Positions 32,501 through 45,688 of a DNA stretch of 64,000 nt are shown in pieces. The notes beneath the pieces are model-generated. The model had not been told where the DNA came from. It worked only from the letters and a program-made list of their open reading frames with translations, and searched no databases. The translations under genes were made by a program, and so were the position numbers. Positions within the stretch are counted from its first letter, which is position 1; each line of letters begins with the position of its first letter. This stretch comes from Poecilobothrus nobilitatus. Its lineage: Eukaryota; Arthropoda; Insecta; Diptera; Dolichopodidae. The DNA lies in NCBI GenBank assembly GCA_947095535.1, contig OX352773.1, positions 87,578,670 to 87,642,669 of the forward strand, in the 5' to 3' direction.

Positions 32501-34988
32501 TATTGGAGGAGTTTATTTCTCTGGTTTGTTAAATTACAAAGTGATTTAAAATTCTTACGCAATTCAAATTATTTTATTAGTATTCCCAGGAAGCCAGCTA
32601 TTATAGTTAAGTTATTGACTATTAAATCGAAAGATTTCAGATTCAAATTACGTCATGGTCATATTCAATAGTTTAGCAACAAACAGAGTTTCGGAAAACA
32701 AATTCAAAACAAGATACAAAGCAAAACAGTTTATCATTTATTTTCCAACTTTCACTTTTTTTTTAATTTATTTTATTTATTTTGAATGAAAATCTTATAT
32801 TTTATAACTTTAAGTAAACATTGTATGGAAATCAACAACTTAATGAAAATAATAATTAAAGAAATTGAAGCTTAACAATAACTTCAGAATAATATGTGAC
32901 TATGATGATAATAAATGAAATTGAATAATAAATGAGATCATTCTATGCTTCTTAAACGAATGAAAAAAAAAGGAATACTGATCTTCTAATGCAAGTAAAT
33001 ATTATTTATAGCTCTTTACTTATTTTATATTTCTAGCTACTTTACCAGCTTCAACTAAATATTAATTCAATTAAAATTTAAATTATTTTGATCTACAAAT
33101 ATTTAAATAAAAAAAAAAAATTCAATTTAATTTAAAAATTTTCTTTTAAAATAAATAACAATATTGTTGCCTGTTTGTTACTTGTTTACATGTCCTTTGT
33201 GGCAAATATTTGACAACAAAATAAAACCACCACCTGACTATTTTACTTTTATTAAAGTATAATATTATGATATTTGAGTAAAAACATAAAAATTTTGTAA
33301 AAAAAAAAAACAGCAAATCAATTCATTTCTTGTTATGAATTTGTTTTTTTTTTTGTTACTTGGATCGCAGCCAAAAAAAAGGGGGAAAAAAAAGAAAAAA
33401 TATAATAACAATAATAGTTAAAATATCAAGTCAGGCAGTCAGTCATTAGTTATTATTATTGACTATGACTTTCAACTGTTACCAATTTTCTTTCAAAATA
33501 GATTTATCTACTTTAAAAAATTGCTTTATGTACATCCTAGGTCGGTTGATGGTACCTTTGGGTACCAATGATCCAAATAATAAATTTTTATTTAAAAGGA
33601 TCTGAAGCAAAAAAAATTTTTTTTTTAGGTTTTGAATTTTTACCTGTTTGTTTTTTGGTTTTGCTGTTTTTGTTTCTTTTATAATTCAACTGGGATATTT
33701 AAGTAGAAAAAAATGAATTATATAGGCATATGTACATGAAAGGTGTATCTAAACATATTATTATGATTACTTAGTAGCGTTATCCTCTTATTTCAGATGA
33801 CAGGCATTAAATAATAAAATACTTAAATTGTTTGTATGAATGAATGGAAAGAAGTCTTATTACTGATATTACTTAAACAAAAAAGTTATATAATAATCAA
33901 AATAAGTATAGGGCTTCAACTGTAAACAAATTATAGGTACACAATTGTTGTTGGAAAGGAATATGATTCAAGCATATTTAGCCTCTCATGAGCAAATGCC
34001 TATCTTTGTTGACACAAGATTTTTTTTTTACCAACCTGATAATTAAATATTACAGAGATGGACATATAATATTGCACGGGGACTAAATAGTACACAGATA
34101 AACTCAATGAACCTACATGATGAGGTTATAGACTTGAGTATAATTATCTCATTATATGATAACTAATTGTTATAAATTAAGAATACAGAACTCACTTTAG
34201 AGTGAATAATATTTACAGCTCCTTTTTAACAATCTATTTTACCGGAACAGTAAATTATGGAATATATGTTGTATTATATATGAAAACTTCATTTTTTTCG
34301 CTTGATTCATGTATATTTAAACTTTTTTTGGAATTTTGATTTAGTTTAAAAGAAAGAATAAAATTTCAATAATAAATAATTGGAATTTTTTTTAAACAAA
34401 CCTAATTTGTTATTTTCTCTTGTAACCTCCTGAATATCACGAATTTTAATATTTAGAACCTTGATGATATTGATATTGATATGATACCAGATTATTGATA
34501 TGATAAAAAATTATTATATTGGTAAGTTGCGGTAAAAGAACAAGATATGGGACTTATAAAAACTAAATAATAGATAAAAGACAGATATAGGGTTAAAATA
34601 AAACTAGATGGTAGCTTAAATTATTATTTGATTTGAGTATTTTATATAATCCATAACAAAAGCAAATTATCAAAGTTGTTAAAATAATATTTAATGTTAC
34701 TTCACATCTTGAACTTTTTATTAACACTAGAGTAAAACAAATCAACTGTAATATATCTATTATCTAATAAGCAAAATATAATAAAATAATATATTATATC
34801 TTTCTAGGTGACGTACTCGTATATCTGGCTTAAAAATATTTATATTTTATATAGTCTAAGAGAATACTGATTAGTATTACCAATTAATTTACCGTTTAAA
34901 GATATTAATGATAGATGACGCGAAAGTTCCCTTTCAGTATAAAGTATATAAAAATACTTTGAGTTACAATACAAATGATATAGAAAAA
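32501..34988 (-). other. Intron, no feature
   Basis: AT-rich. A short inverted motif around GGTACCTTTGGGTACC (near 33551) was the only structure noticed. No repeat family or reading frame was recognised. Confidence 0.55.
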
Positions 34989-36556
34989 CGAGGAAGAATA
35001 CAGTTGACTTTGTCAACTCTTAGATACCCGTACGAACCGTTAGTATGTTCACAGCCACTCTGCTTACAATATTATTTTTTTAATATTTTAGTATTTTAAA
35101 ATAATTTGGGTGAATTTTATAATTTCTAGAACTATGGGTTGTACATATATTCAAACTATATGTTTATATGACCATTCTTCAAAAGCAGATTCTAACCTTC
35201 CACATAACGATTATCAATCCAAAACTTTTTCAAATATTCTATAGTACCATTTAATACTAAGCGGTAAATGTATATTAAATTTACTAAGTACAAAACAGTA
35301 AATATAATTTTAAATATTATATTATATTATATTTAAATATTCCATTGACAGAATAATTTCTTATAAGTACAATAAAATACATATGTGTATGTAAATACGG
35401 CGCTATATAATATACATCTATACTCTTATCATTCATTCACTAGTGACATATACGATATGTAAATAAACATGATATTATATAAGTATGTATATATATCAAT
35501 ATCATATAAATAAAAATTCTTCAAGCAACCGTTATGTTGTTTATTTAATTACATTTTTTTGTACTACGCATTATATCCTCAACAATTTCAAAATATCGAG
35601 TAAAACAAAATGGAAAAAATTCTTTAAAGAAATTTGTTAGAAAATTTGAAAAAATCAAGTAACACTTTCGTCAATTATAAAGTAACCCTATATTATTAAA
35701 AAAAGTTGTTAACAGAAATAAAAATATAATGTTGGAGCTTTAATTTTTGTGTATTACTTCAAAAAAATTTTAACAGGTGTTCAAGTTACAGGTGTTTAAA
35801 AATAGGAAATTTTCAGTTTTTGACCCCTTACAGCTCCTAAACGGGGGGTGATACAAAAAAAATTTCTGAAATGACTCATACTAATTTTCAAAGATCTAAC
35901 ATCTGTCAAAATTTCAAGTTTCCAACTTTAACCGTTTAGAAGATGGAGGGGTTAAAGAATTTTGCAAAATTTGAGTTTCGCATAACGGTAAATTAAGACA
36001 CCGTATGCCAAAAATATATATTTATTGTATATATACTTTTAAAGCTAATGAAAGTAGTAATCGTTTGGCGTTTTCAAAATGAAGATATACCTTATACAAC
36101 TTGTGCTATAACAATTTAAATATAGAGCTTTTTTGAACCTTTGGGGAGCTGTAGCTCCGTAACGGGTGGGGCTACAAAAAAAAGTTATTAAAAATAAAAT
36201 TAATATTTTTGTGATATCTATCAGTAGTTAAAATTTCATAGCTCTATTGCAAAAAAAATGTGGAGATCTAAAAGTTAGGTGTTCGAGAGCTACCCTAAGG
36301 CTTGGTCCAAACTCAACCAAAAAAAATAGGGAACCTACAAATTACTCCCAAAATATTTTGTGTAAATTTCAAGATTCTAGCTTTCTTAGTTTTTGAGTTA
36401 GCGTGCTGACGGACGGACGGACGGACATGGCTCAAAAGTCTTAGAATTTTTTTCTGATCCGATCCATACCTTTGAAGGTATATCTAGCTCGCTTATTTCG
36501 AGGTGTTACAAACGGAGGAGTAATTTTATTATACCCGATCCTATCGTACGGGTATA
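34989..36556 (-). mobile_element. Helentron-like (DINE-1/HINE type) element, copy 3 of subfamily B, inverted
   Basis: The reverse complement of the copies at 16411 and 18088: it begins CGAGGAAGAATACAGTTGAC with the hairpin AGTTGAC-TTT-GTCAACT, then GATACCCGTACGAA, and ends with a GGAC run and CGATCCTATCGTACGGGTAT. High identity along the whole length, including the segment missing in copy 2. The open frame at 34908-35099 crosses its end and is not a gene. Confidence 0.82.
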
Positions 36557-38159
36557 AAGATCTATTTAGTATATGGAATTAAATTACATTCTCGTGTAAT
36601 TTAAGAGTTTATTATTATTTTAAAATACAGTCTATTTTTCTTTAAAAAAAGAAATACTTAAATAATAAAATTTAATAATATAAAAATAATTCTAACACAT
36701 AATGAAATAAATTTATTAAATAGGAAAAATAAGAAACTACAATATTTGATATTTCAACCACAGTTTTAAAAAATCTTTTTCCTGATTATAAAATATAATT
36801 AAATAATAATTATATTAGTATTAATTCATAAAATACACATACAAATCCAAGGGAATTAAAAACAAAAGATTATTAATGATTGTTGCCATTAATTTGACCA
36901 TGTTTGTAGTGAAATTTTATTTGTATTGAAAATAGATAAGATTCTTAGATACCATTGAAATTTCAATTCCATTTAAGCTTCTTATAATGTACATATATTA
37001 TATATATATATATATAGATACATATAATAATGTATATATATGTATATGTATATTAATTTTATATTTAATATAACCTGTAAATAAATCATATATATGAATA
37101 TATATGTATGTATGTTATATTATAAAATTAAAACCGTTGAGATTTTAATAACAACATGAACATATGAATGGAACAATTTTCTTATTGTGAGTTAAGGGTT
37201 TTCTACAGGTTTTCATCATACATTTTTCATTGGTGGTGGTAATGGTGGTGATGGAATTAAAATAAAACATTATAAAAAACCAGGAATAATAATATAACAA
37301 ATTTTCAAGTGTTATTTTTATCCTTATAAAAGAATCCATAAGGTATTTTCAAGGATTATATTAATAAATAATTTCAAGGAATTGAACAAAAAAAAAAAAA
37401 ACGATTTTTTTTTATCGAATTGAAAATGTATAAAATTAAACAAACTTTTAATATAAAATATTATATAGTTTTATTTATTTAATATAAAAAATAATTGTAG
37501 AAAAATAAAAATAAAGTATTGTTTTTAATTATTTAAAGCGATCATAATAACATTTATATCACTTAATGAAATAGGTATTATACTGACTATATAGTATATA
37601 CTTGTTAACAAAAGTAAATATATAGTGAATGAATATTAACTTAAGTTTTTTTTTTTAGAACCCTATACTTTATGAATATTCAACTCAACATAGTTTTGTT
37701 TTAAATTTAAGACACATTTGTAATAGTTTTTAACTGTAAATAATAAAAATTAAATTATATTGAAATGTTTTAGAGATCTGATGTAAATAACATATTGAAA
37801 GATATAAATGTTCTGAGTTTGAACCATTTTCACTAAGTGTTAATGGGAATTTAAATACCATGATTATACGAGTATTAAATAAAAAAAAGTACAATTATGC
37901 TAAAGGTGAAAAACAATTAATAGAATATTCTGGCGTCTTCGGAAAACCAAATAAACAAATTTAGTTTTCAAAAACATAAGTAAATCTGATCAAGAAAGAA
38001 GAAAACTGAAAAATAGTTAACAGAACAGAACGTAAAGATAACATAAATCAAGAAATCTTTTATATAAAAGCTGTAAACGTTTGCAACAATAAGATTTTTA
38101 AAGCAAAAACTAATACTTCACATAACAGAAAAAAAGAATGAAAAAAATTGGAAATTTAT
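36557..38159 (-). other. Intron, microsatellite-like
   Basis: AT-rich. TA/TG-rich simple sequence at about 36990-37120 and a GGTGGT-containing patch at about 37208-37252. No gene or repeat family was recognised. Confidence 0.55.
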
Positions 38160-38310
38160 AGGATTGGGTACGAAATTCCGAAAATCAAAATCCCAAATTT
38201 CAAATCCCGAAAACATAATCCCGAAAACAAAATCCCTAAAATAAAATCCCGAAAATTTAAGTTTCAAAATTACAAAATTCCGAAAAACAAAATCCCGAGT
38301 TTTAAAGTTA
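38160..38310 (+). repeat. Degenerate minisatellite, AATCCCGAAAAC-type unit
   Basis: About nine irregular copies of a 14-18-base unit near AAATCCCGAAAACAAA, with variants (CCAAATTTC, CCTAAAATA). The open frame through it (repeating ENKIPKIKSRKFK-like residues) is a by-product of the repeat. Confidence 0.75.
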
Positions 38311-40349
38311 AAATATTCAAAAGTTCAGTATTCTTACTGATAAAAGAAACATAGCTCTCAAAAAACGTTTATATTAGAACAGAGAGATATTTCTTTTTAT
38401 TTCATTAAAAAGTTAAGTGACACAAAACCAATATTATTTCTAGATTACTTAGATACCAATATTATTGTTCTTAAGTTTTATATAAGTATAAGCTTTGTTC
38501 TCACTTTTTAGTTTTCCAAAGTTTAGAGTAATATTGGTTATTTCTCTTTAGATAAATTCTCTAATAAACTTTGTATTTATATATACTATAATAATAACTA
38601 AGTGTACCTTTAGGAAAATGATCAAGTGTTTTTAAAATTAATCTTGACAGGAGGCTATGTTGATTATAATCTAATACCAACTCCAGCTGTTTGGTTGATA
38701 CGCAGAGGCATTCTTAAAGTAATGATCGAGGAAGTTAACATCACCATTTAGAATAGGAACATTTTTTCCATTGTATAAATTATATCAAGTAGTGTAAATT
38801 AATAATCTTATGTACTGTACATTTGATCTTGAAAAAAGTCAAGGATTTTTTTTGCCGAATGGAATACTTCGTTATTTAGTGTTGAATATCTTGACATGTT
38901 GAAGATATATGAGGGTATAATGATAACCAACTAGCTGGCGTTAGATTATCTTTACATATCTTGCCATGTACGCATAGATTTATTGTATGTCGGTACATAG
39001 AGTATTCCATTTGGCTTTTCCCCTTGTTGTTAAGTAAATGAAATTAAATAAAAAGTGTTTTAATGTTGGATATTAGATGTGTATTAATATTGGGCATTAT
39101 AACAAGCATAAAAATAAATAAATAAAATAAATAAATATTATTTCTAGATTACTAGACTGGAGTATGCTACGCCGGGTTTATCTAGTACCATATAAATGTG
39201 GAAAAATTGAAGAAACCGTTTAGGAACCGGAAATAGGTCAACAAGGAAGAGTTGAATCTTAAATTAGAAGTGAACTACAAAAAAGTTATTTTTTTTTAAT
39301 TGTAAATAGAAGGGAACATTATAAACTGATGTATTCTTTTTTATATAAATATTTAGCAAGCAAACAAATTCAATTTAATTTTGATTAATTTTAATTTGCG
39401 TTTTACTCTTCACCACCACATTATCATAAATTTCCTTTTAATAATTCAATTTTGTATAATTTTTTTTTTGTTGAACAAATCTTCTTGGCGTTTTTATGAG
39501 AATATTTATGTTGGTTTTTTAAACATCAAAACTCTTTGAACCGAAAAGAAAAAGCAAAAAAAAAAACATTTAATTAGAAATCCAATGTATATAAACTTTA
39601 AAATAAAAAAGAATAGTTAAAAATATAATAGAATGCAATTTACAGTTGTTGCCAGCTGTATCTCCCAAAAAAAAATTAAAAGCAACTTATCATCTTCAGA
39701 TATAATTTTGAATAAATTTTTAATAATATGCAATGCAATAAAGGAAAAACAAGTTGGCGGAAGAAAATATATTGGGAGCATATAGTAATCAGTTCCGAAT
39801 ACAAAATTAAATTTTTGTAATTAAATACAAAAAAAAAATTACAATAAAAGAGAAATTTAATTTTTCAATGGCTTTTTCTTTTTTTTTTTGGTTTGGACTA
39901 TAGAATTTGATTCGTTTTTAAGTAAAAAAATGTTCAGTTTTTCGTAGGATTGTGGAAATTTATCATTTTAAGAGATTATCTTTCAATGTTTATGAATTTT
40001 TTATTCATTATTTTTTCTAGAAATTAATTTATGTTTATTATAAATTTAGTTCAGTTTGTCATCAAAAACTCTTTTTCAAAAACAAAAGGCCAAATTATTA
40101 TTTTGCATTTTTTTATTAGTTTAAAGTTTTTCATTTTCTAATGTCGCCATATAGAAATTAAAATAGATAATTTAATAAAAAAAAAAATTTTAAAATTAAA
40201 AATAAGATTTAACATAATCTTAAAAAGAGCTTGTAAAACCTTATACAGAGTGTATTAAGTTATTTTGGCTTATATAACAAAATTAAAAAATAGTATTAAC
40301 ATTTAAATGTTGTGAAAAAACATAAGTAAAGAGTTAAAAACAAGTTAAA
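38311..40349 (-). other. Intron, unrecognised repeat remnants
   Basis: AT-rich with a more mixed stretch at 38640-39230. There GCCGAATGGAATACTTCGTT and AGTATTCCATTTGGCTTTTC are roughly inverted, and ATCTTGACATGTTG/ATATCTTGCCATG recur. It probably contains an old mobile element, but no protein motif or family could be named. Confidence 0.4.
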
Positions 40350-40696
40350 TGAGGAAGTGTGTATAGGTGGCTGTCCCAACTATAGTATACCCGCACGAAC
40401 ATAACTTATGCTGTTATAACATTTAATTATCTTTGATAGAATTTAAGATATCTGACTTAAGTAAGTGCCGAGATATATTTATGTAAATTTGTGTTATATG
40501 ACAGCTATTCGAACTCGTTGCCCCGAAGCCATAAAATTTAATCATCTTTTTCAAAATTTCAGGTTTTTTCGACATATCATACATACTTCATATTTATCAA
40601 TCATATATTTCCATATCTATTTGGTCTGCTTTAAGGCATCACAAACGTAAAGGCAAAATTATTATACTCTAAACTATCTTCATACGAGTATAAAAA
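40350..40696 (-). mobile_element. Truncated subfamily A Helentron-like relic
   Basis: It starts GAGGAAGTGTG, then TATACCCGCACGAACATAAC, AGATATATTTATGTAAATTTG and GACAGCTATTCGAACTCGTTG, and ends CATACGAGTATAAAAA. This is the reverse complement of both ends of the element at 1709-3297 with most of the middle missing. Strongly diverged. Confidence 0.65.
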
Positions 40697-41099
40697 TTTG
40701 GAATGAAAAGCATTTGAAACGGTAAATAGGAAGAGTAAGATTTGTGGAATATAAAGCCAAAACAATAAAAAAAAACTATAGTAATCAATTAATCATATTT
40801 TAAATAAAATTCTGTCTATAATGCAATAAAGTCAAAACATAAAACAAGGCAGAATATAGACCAAAAATTTTTGAAGGTGCATATTTTCCAGAAGGGAATA
40901 AAAACAGTTTGAAATCATAAAACTTGGACCACCATTTCTAAGCTTTATTTGAATTTTATATGTATGAAAAATTGTGAAAAATCAAGCGACAATTCAGCTT
41001 CAGCTTTAAGAAAACTATTTATAATTAAGAAAAGCTTTCAACACGTCATGTAAAATATACCTAATAATCATATTTAAAATATGAGTTTTAATATTTACA

Positions 41100-42310
41100 T
41101 TTTATTTCGAAAAAATTTATATAGTAAATTTAGTAAATTTAATAGTAAATAATAGTAAATTACAGTAATAGTAATAAATAGTAAATTTTTAGTTTTTAAT
41201 CGCTAATAGCTCTTAAATAGAGGGAGGTACAAAGAAAAATTGTGAGGTAACTAATGCTAATTCTAAAAGATTTTTCTTCACACAAAATTTCAATATTCTA
41301 ACTGAAAGTAGGAAAGAGTTGAACCAAATTTTTCTTAGAATTATATAGAGAATTTATAGAGTTGTGAAAAATGAAGTGACACTTTCTTTAATTTTCAGGA
41401 AACCCTAAATAATTCAGAAAAACGGTTAGGACTTGTAGAAATATAATATTCAAGCTTTAATTTTTGTATATTAATTTCTAAATATTTATTTAGGTGCCTA
41501 AGTTACAGATGTCTAAAAAGGTTTACTATCACAAGCCTGTATTTCATTTGCCTGTATTTCATATTATACAAAAATATATTATATAAATATTCTGTAAAAG
41601 GCATATAACTTTGTTTTTGAATTCACTAAAGTCCCTCCTAATTCAGATTCTGACATATACATATATATGAATATTCTGGAAAAAGCTAATAGTCCTGCTT
41701 TTGAATGAACTCTAAAATCTATCCTAATTTAGAATGAAATACAGTTGAGTGAAATACAGGAAAATGATAATACAGATAAATTGCAAGAAATACAGGTAAA
41801 TGATACTATGGACAAATGAAATATAGGCATAAGACACGCCCCGTTTAAAAATAGAAGATTTTAAATTTTTGGACCCTAATTTATCTTAAGGATCTACTTT
41901 AGGGTGATACAAACAAATTTTCGGAGGTAAAAATACTTATTTCAAAAGATCTTTTTTCTCTCAAAATTTCAAGATTCTATTTGAAAGGGTTAGGCATATA
42001 TAAAAAGATATGAAATAAAATTTTGTTTTCCAATAACGGTAATTTATAGTAAATAAAGAAAAAATATATTTTTGTTGTTTGGCTTTTTAGAATGAAATCA
42101 TATAAAAGCAGAATGCGAAATAAACACATTTAAAAATAGGCCTTTTTGAAAATTTAATGGACTGTACCTCCGTATCGAGTGAGGCTACATAAAAGAGTTG
42201 TTCTACAACATTAATATTTAAAATGGATCTATTCATGGTTCAAATTTTATTGCTGTACATTAAATGGTGTATATAGAAGTTTTGTAAAAAGACGGACGGA
42301 TAGAGTGGAT
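41100..42310 (-). mobile_element. Diverged subfamily B Helentron-like relic, interrupted
   Basis: Stretches align in order with copies 3 and 4: AAGTGACACTTTC, TCAAGCTTTAATTTTTGTAT, GTTACAGATGTCTAAAAAG, GGGTGATACAAACAAATTTT, CTCAAAATTTCAAGATTCTA, GTACCTCCGTATCGAGTGAG and GACGGACGGA near 42290. Much older than the other copies, without intact ends. A 294-base segment at 41535-41828 interrupts it. Confidence 0.65.
41535..41828. mobile_element. Possible small inverted-repeat element inside the relic
   Basis: The left end has GCCTGTATTTCATTTG and a second CCTGTATTTCAT. The right end on the minus strand gives GCCTATATTTCATTTG with further CCTGTATTTC motifs. In the middle, ATATTCTGTAAAAGGCATAT and ATATTCTGGAAAAAGCTAAT start two diverged direct repeats of about 60 bases. 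It interrupts sequence otherwise continuous with the Helentron-like family. No target duplication was identified. Confidence 0.5.
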
Positions 42311-44659
42311 TTAATAGGTAAATTTATGAAAAATATGCTAAAAAGTTTGAAAAGAAAGCATTAATTTTGGAAGTAATGTAGTCATCGAAATGTATAAATT
42401 AAATTAATTAACATCATATATAATATATATAATAGATCATTCCTATATACATAATATGTGCTTTAAAAAGATTGTGTTTTATAATGTAGCTCAGGGTTTT
42501 TAAATTTGTTTCTTTTATTCCGATTATTAACGGAAATTATTTTTATATCTTAAGTACATATATAATAATCTTGTTAAAATTATTTTTAATATCCAATAAT
42601 ACTTTCTTTTATTTCTTACAATATTTCTTTAAACACAAGCTAATGGCTCGTCATGGAAAACGGGTTAACATAGTAAAATATACAAAATCAAAATTTAATA
42701 TTAATTAAAACAAAACCTAAAGCAAAAACAAACAATTAAACATTTTTTTTAAAATATATAATTAAAATAATTTTTTAATACATGTTTACTAAAGATTAGA
42801 AATATTTTATTAATTTTAATTCATTTGAAAAGTTTTTTAACTGATGGCTTTGATAATAAGTTATAACTCTCTCTTTGAAATCTGGTGTATTCTTTCTACT
42901 ATACCCATAGAGTTCTTGGTAATTTTGTCTTTCAATTACTAATTTATATTATAACAACGGATCTAAATCTTAATTAAAACATGGAGAACTTATTACAAAG
43001 TGCTGTAAGTTGATTAAGTCCAACTCGGGCAAACCGAAGGTTATTTAAGAAAAATTTCTCAAGAAACTTTCTTTTTTATATATAGCAATATTCGGCGAAC
43101 ATTAGCACAATAGGTGAAAGAATAATTCCTTTTTCTCTTGACATTTGCAGCTTCTGCAAAAGACAAATGAGGGAAGTGCTAATCTTTAATGACTCTTTCT
43201 GCCGATCGGACAGTTTTCCGTTTAAATTTCTACTATATTACCGATATTGCAGCGATTTAGGGATAAGAATCCACTTGATCGTTTAAAATTCTGCCTAATT
43301 ATGACTTATTAATTCTATGAAAGTTTAGATTTTAAACATTTATCTTCCCAAGATTTAATAATAGCTAATAAAGGAATATTTAAAATGAATTTAATGTAAC
43401 AGTATATAGCTATGGTCTATGGGGTATTGAATTGGGAGTTAAGAGGATAATTTTAAACTTACGATTTTAGTTAATATTTCGAAAGAAAATGTCTATGTGA
43501 AATACCTCAGTGGTTTAAACAACTTAAAAGTTTAATTTAAGTAGATTCCCAAGTGCCGTAGTTTTGTTTTGATTTTTAAAATAGAAATATTTAATTTATC
43601 TTATAAAATTTAAATTGCAAGTGGAAATAATACAATTTTTTTACCCTAATTTTTTTTAATATAATTTCTAAAATATTCTAATTAATGAAATTAATCTTTA
43701 TCAAAATAGTCTTGATTTTCATCAAATTATTTCCGGAAATATATTTTTAATTTTCCTTAATTATGAACATATAAACATAATACATCTTTTTTTCTTATTA
43801 ATTGTTATATTTTAGTTTATTTCAATAAATTTAAAATTTATTTTATGAATGCATTAAGTAAAATTATACTATATGTTAGTATAAAGGTATATTGTATAAA
43901 TCTAAGGTTCTTAATAATATAATTTTATAGTTTTCAAAATTATGTACGTGTACATCATTTGGTTGATGTTATCTTAATATATTGAAAAAACCATGTCCTG
44001 TCGCATATTTCCATTTATTCAATTCACAAACACATATTTCCTTATATACTATAAATCTTTAAATATATTTATTAAAGTACACATTTCTTACTTTAATGTT
44101 TTACAAGATAAAGATAAATTATGCTTAATGTTCCTTCTGGAATTAGTCTGAAATGAAAGTATCCAGATATAAGGAAATAAAGTAATTTTAATTTTTCCTT
44201 ATAGAACATCACGAAGGGCAAAAAAAGATCAAATATTTGTATGTCAGTTGTTTGTATATATATATATATATATATATATTGTTTTTTTTATGTAGTATTA
44301 TGTACTGATATGTTATTCATTTTTGAAAATAACTTGTTAGGAAAAGGGGTTGAAGATGACAAAAAAAACGGTATTAAAGAGAAAATAAATTGAAATAAAG
44401 ATAATAAATTAAGTAATGGTTAATTGTTACATATATACAATACAATTGCAATTTCCTTTTTCCTCTCTCTTTATGTCACTGTAATTAAAGAATAGCTTGG
44501 ACAGATGCTATGTTAAATACAATTAAAATTTACTGTTTATTTTCAAAGGATTCAAAGAAAATCAAAAAAATTTTGTTGTAAAAAGATTCTCTAAATGAGA
44601 ATTTCAGAGGTATCTAATATATTTAATGTCTTTTAATTAGCTTGGAAATTTAAAAGTTT
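42311..44659 (-). other. Intron; (TA)n run and SINE scrap
   Basis: AT-rich. A TA microsatellite lies at about 44255-44279. At 43115-43180, AAGAATAATTCC, TTGACATTTGCAGC and CTGCAAAAGACAAATG resemble the body of the SINE family. Nothing else was recognised. Confidence 0.5.
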
Positions 44660-45470
44660 CATTTGAGTATCAATTTACAATCGATTATTGCAAGGTATGG
44701 TTACTCAAGCTGAATGTAGATAAATGTAAAGCAATTCTTTTTCATAATACTGTTGATAAAACCAACAGTAATATTAAAAGATTTTGGAAAAAATTTCAAA
44801 TAAAAACTTCAAATTCCATCATAATTGATAGAAAAAAATCAGTCAAATACTTAAGTGTTGTTTTGAATCAACATTTAAATTACATTGATAATGTTAAAAA
44901 CAATGTAGAAAAGCATTTATACATCCAAAAAATGTTTCTATAACAAAATTATCAATGAAAGAATAAAAGTTTTAGCATATCAAACTCTTATTAGATATGT
45001 CATCTCATATGCTGGACCCATTTGGTTTAACATAAGTGCAAGTCTAATGGAGAAAATAAGAAAATTTAAACGAAAATGCATAAGAGCCTGCGTAAATCTA
45101 CATAGAAAACCCGAAACGGATTACAAACATTTTTATTTCGATAAATGTTGGTACTGTAAAGCTAATATTGTCAGAATCGATAACTTTTTAATAAAACTAA
45201 TACGAAATCACTTTGATAGATCTCTGAAAACGTTCGAAAATGATTTAATATCCCATATATATTACAATAACGAAGAGCATATTAAAAAAAGTTTAAAAAC
45301 GAGATTTATAGCACCCGAACACTTCATTTATCTTGATTCCAAAGGTTATATTCAAAACCACGAGCATGTCCCCCTATTGTACTATTATAATAGAGTGCAT
45401 AGAATATAACCCTTATAACATAGAGATAAATTTATTTAAAATATGACATGTTTATCCCAGAAAGGGATAA
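44660..45470 (+). pseudogene. LINE reverse transcriptase C-terminal end (broken)
   Basis: The frame near 44700 gives WLLKLNVDKCKAILFHNTVD, then KSVKYLSVVLNQHLNYIDNV, the thumb region of jockey-type reverse transcriptases (usual form YLGVxLDxxLxF). After a frameshift near 44935 the frame continues NERIKVLAYQTLIRYVISYA-GPIWF, then from 45047 MEKIRKFKRKCIRACVNLHR and ends YYNRVHRI with a stop at about 45407. A GGATAAAAAAATAAATAAAA tail follows. Truncated at the 5' end. Confidence 0.82.
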
Positions 45471-45688
45471 AAAAATAAATAAAAATCACTACTGGTGGTT
45501 AAATTAATAGAATAAGTAGAAAATTGATCTAGTAATAGAAGAAATTAGTGTAAGTTAGTTGTAAGGTGAAGGTTAAGTTAATCTTAAGTTTTTTTTAAAA
45601 ATTAACTTAAATTAATAAACATAAATAATTTTTTGGTTTTTTAAAATTTTCCAAAATAAATCACTTAAAAAAAATGTTCTAATTAAAA

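Noticed and set aside
38640..39230. Mixed-composition stretch with weak inverted repeats
   Set aside because: Looks like old mobile-element DNA but no protein motif, clean ends or second copy could be shown.
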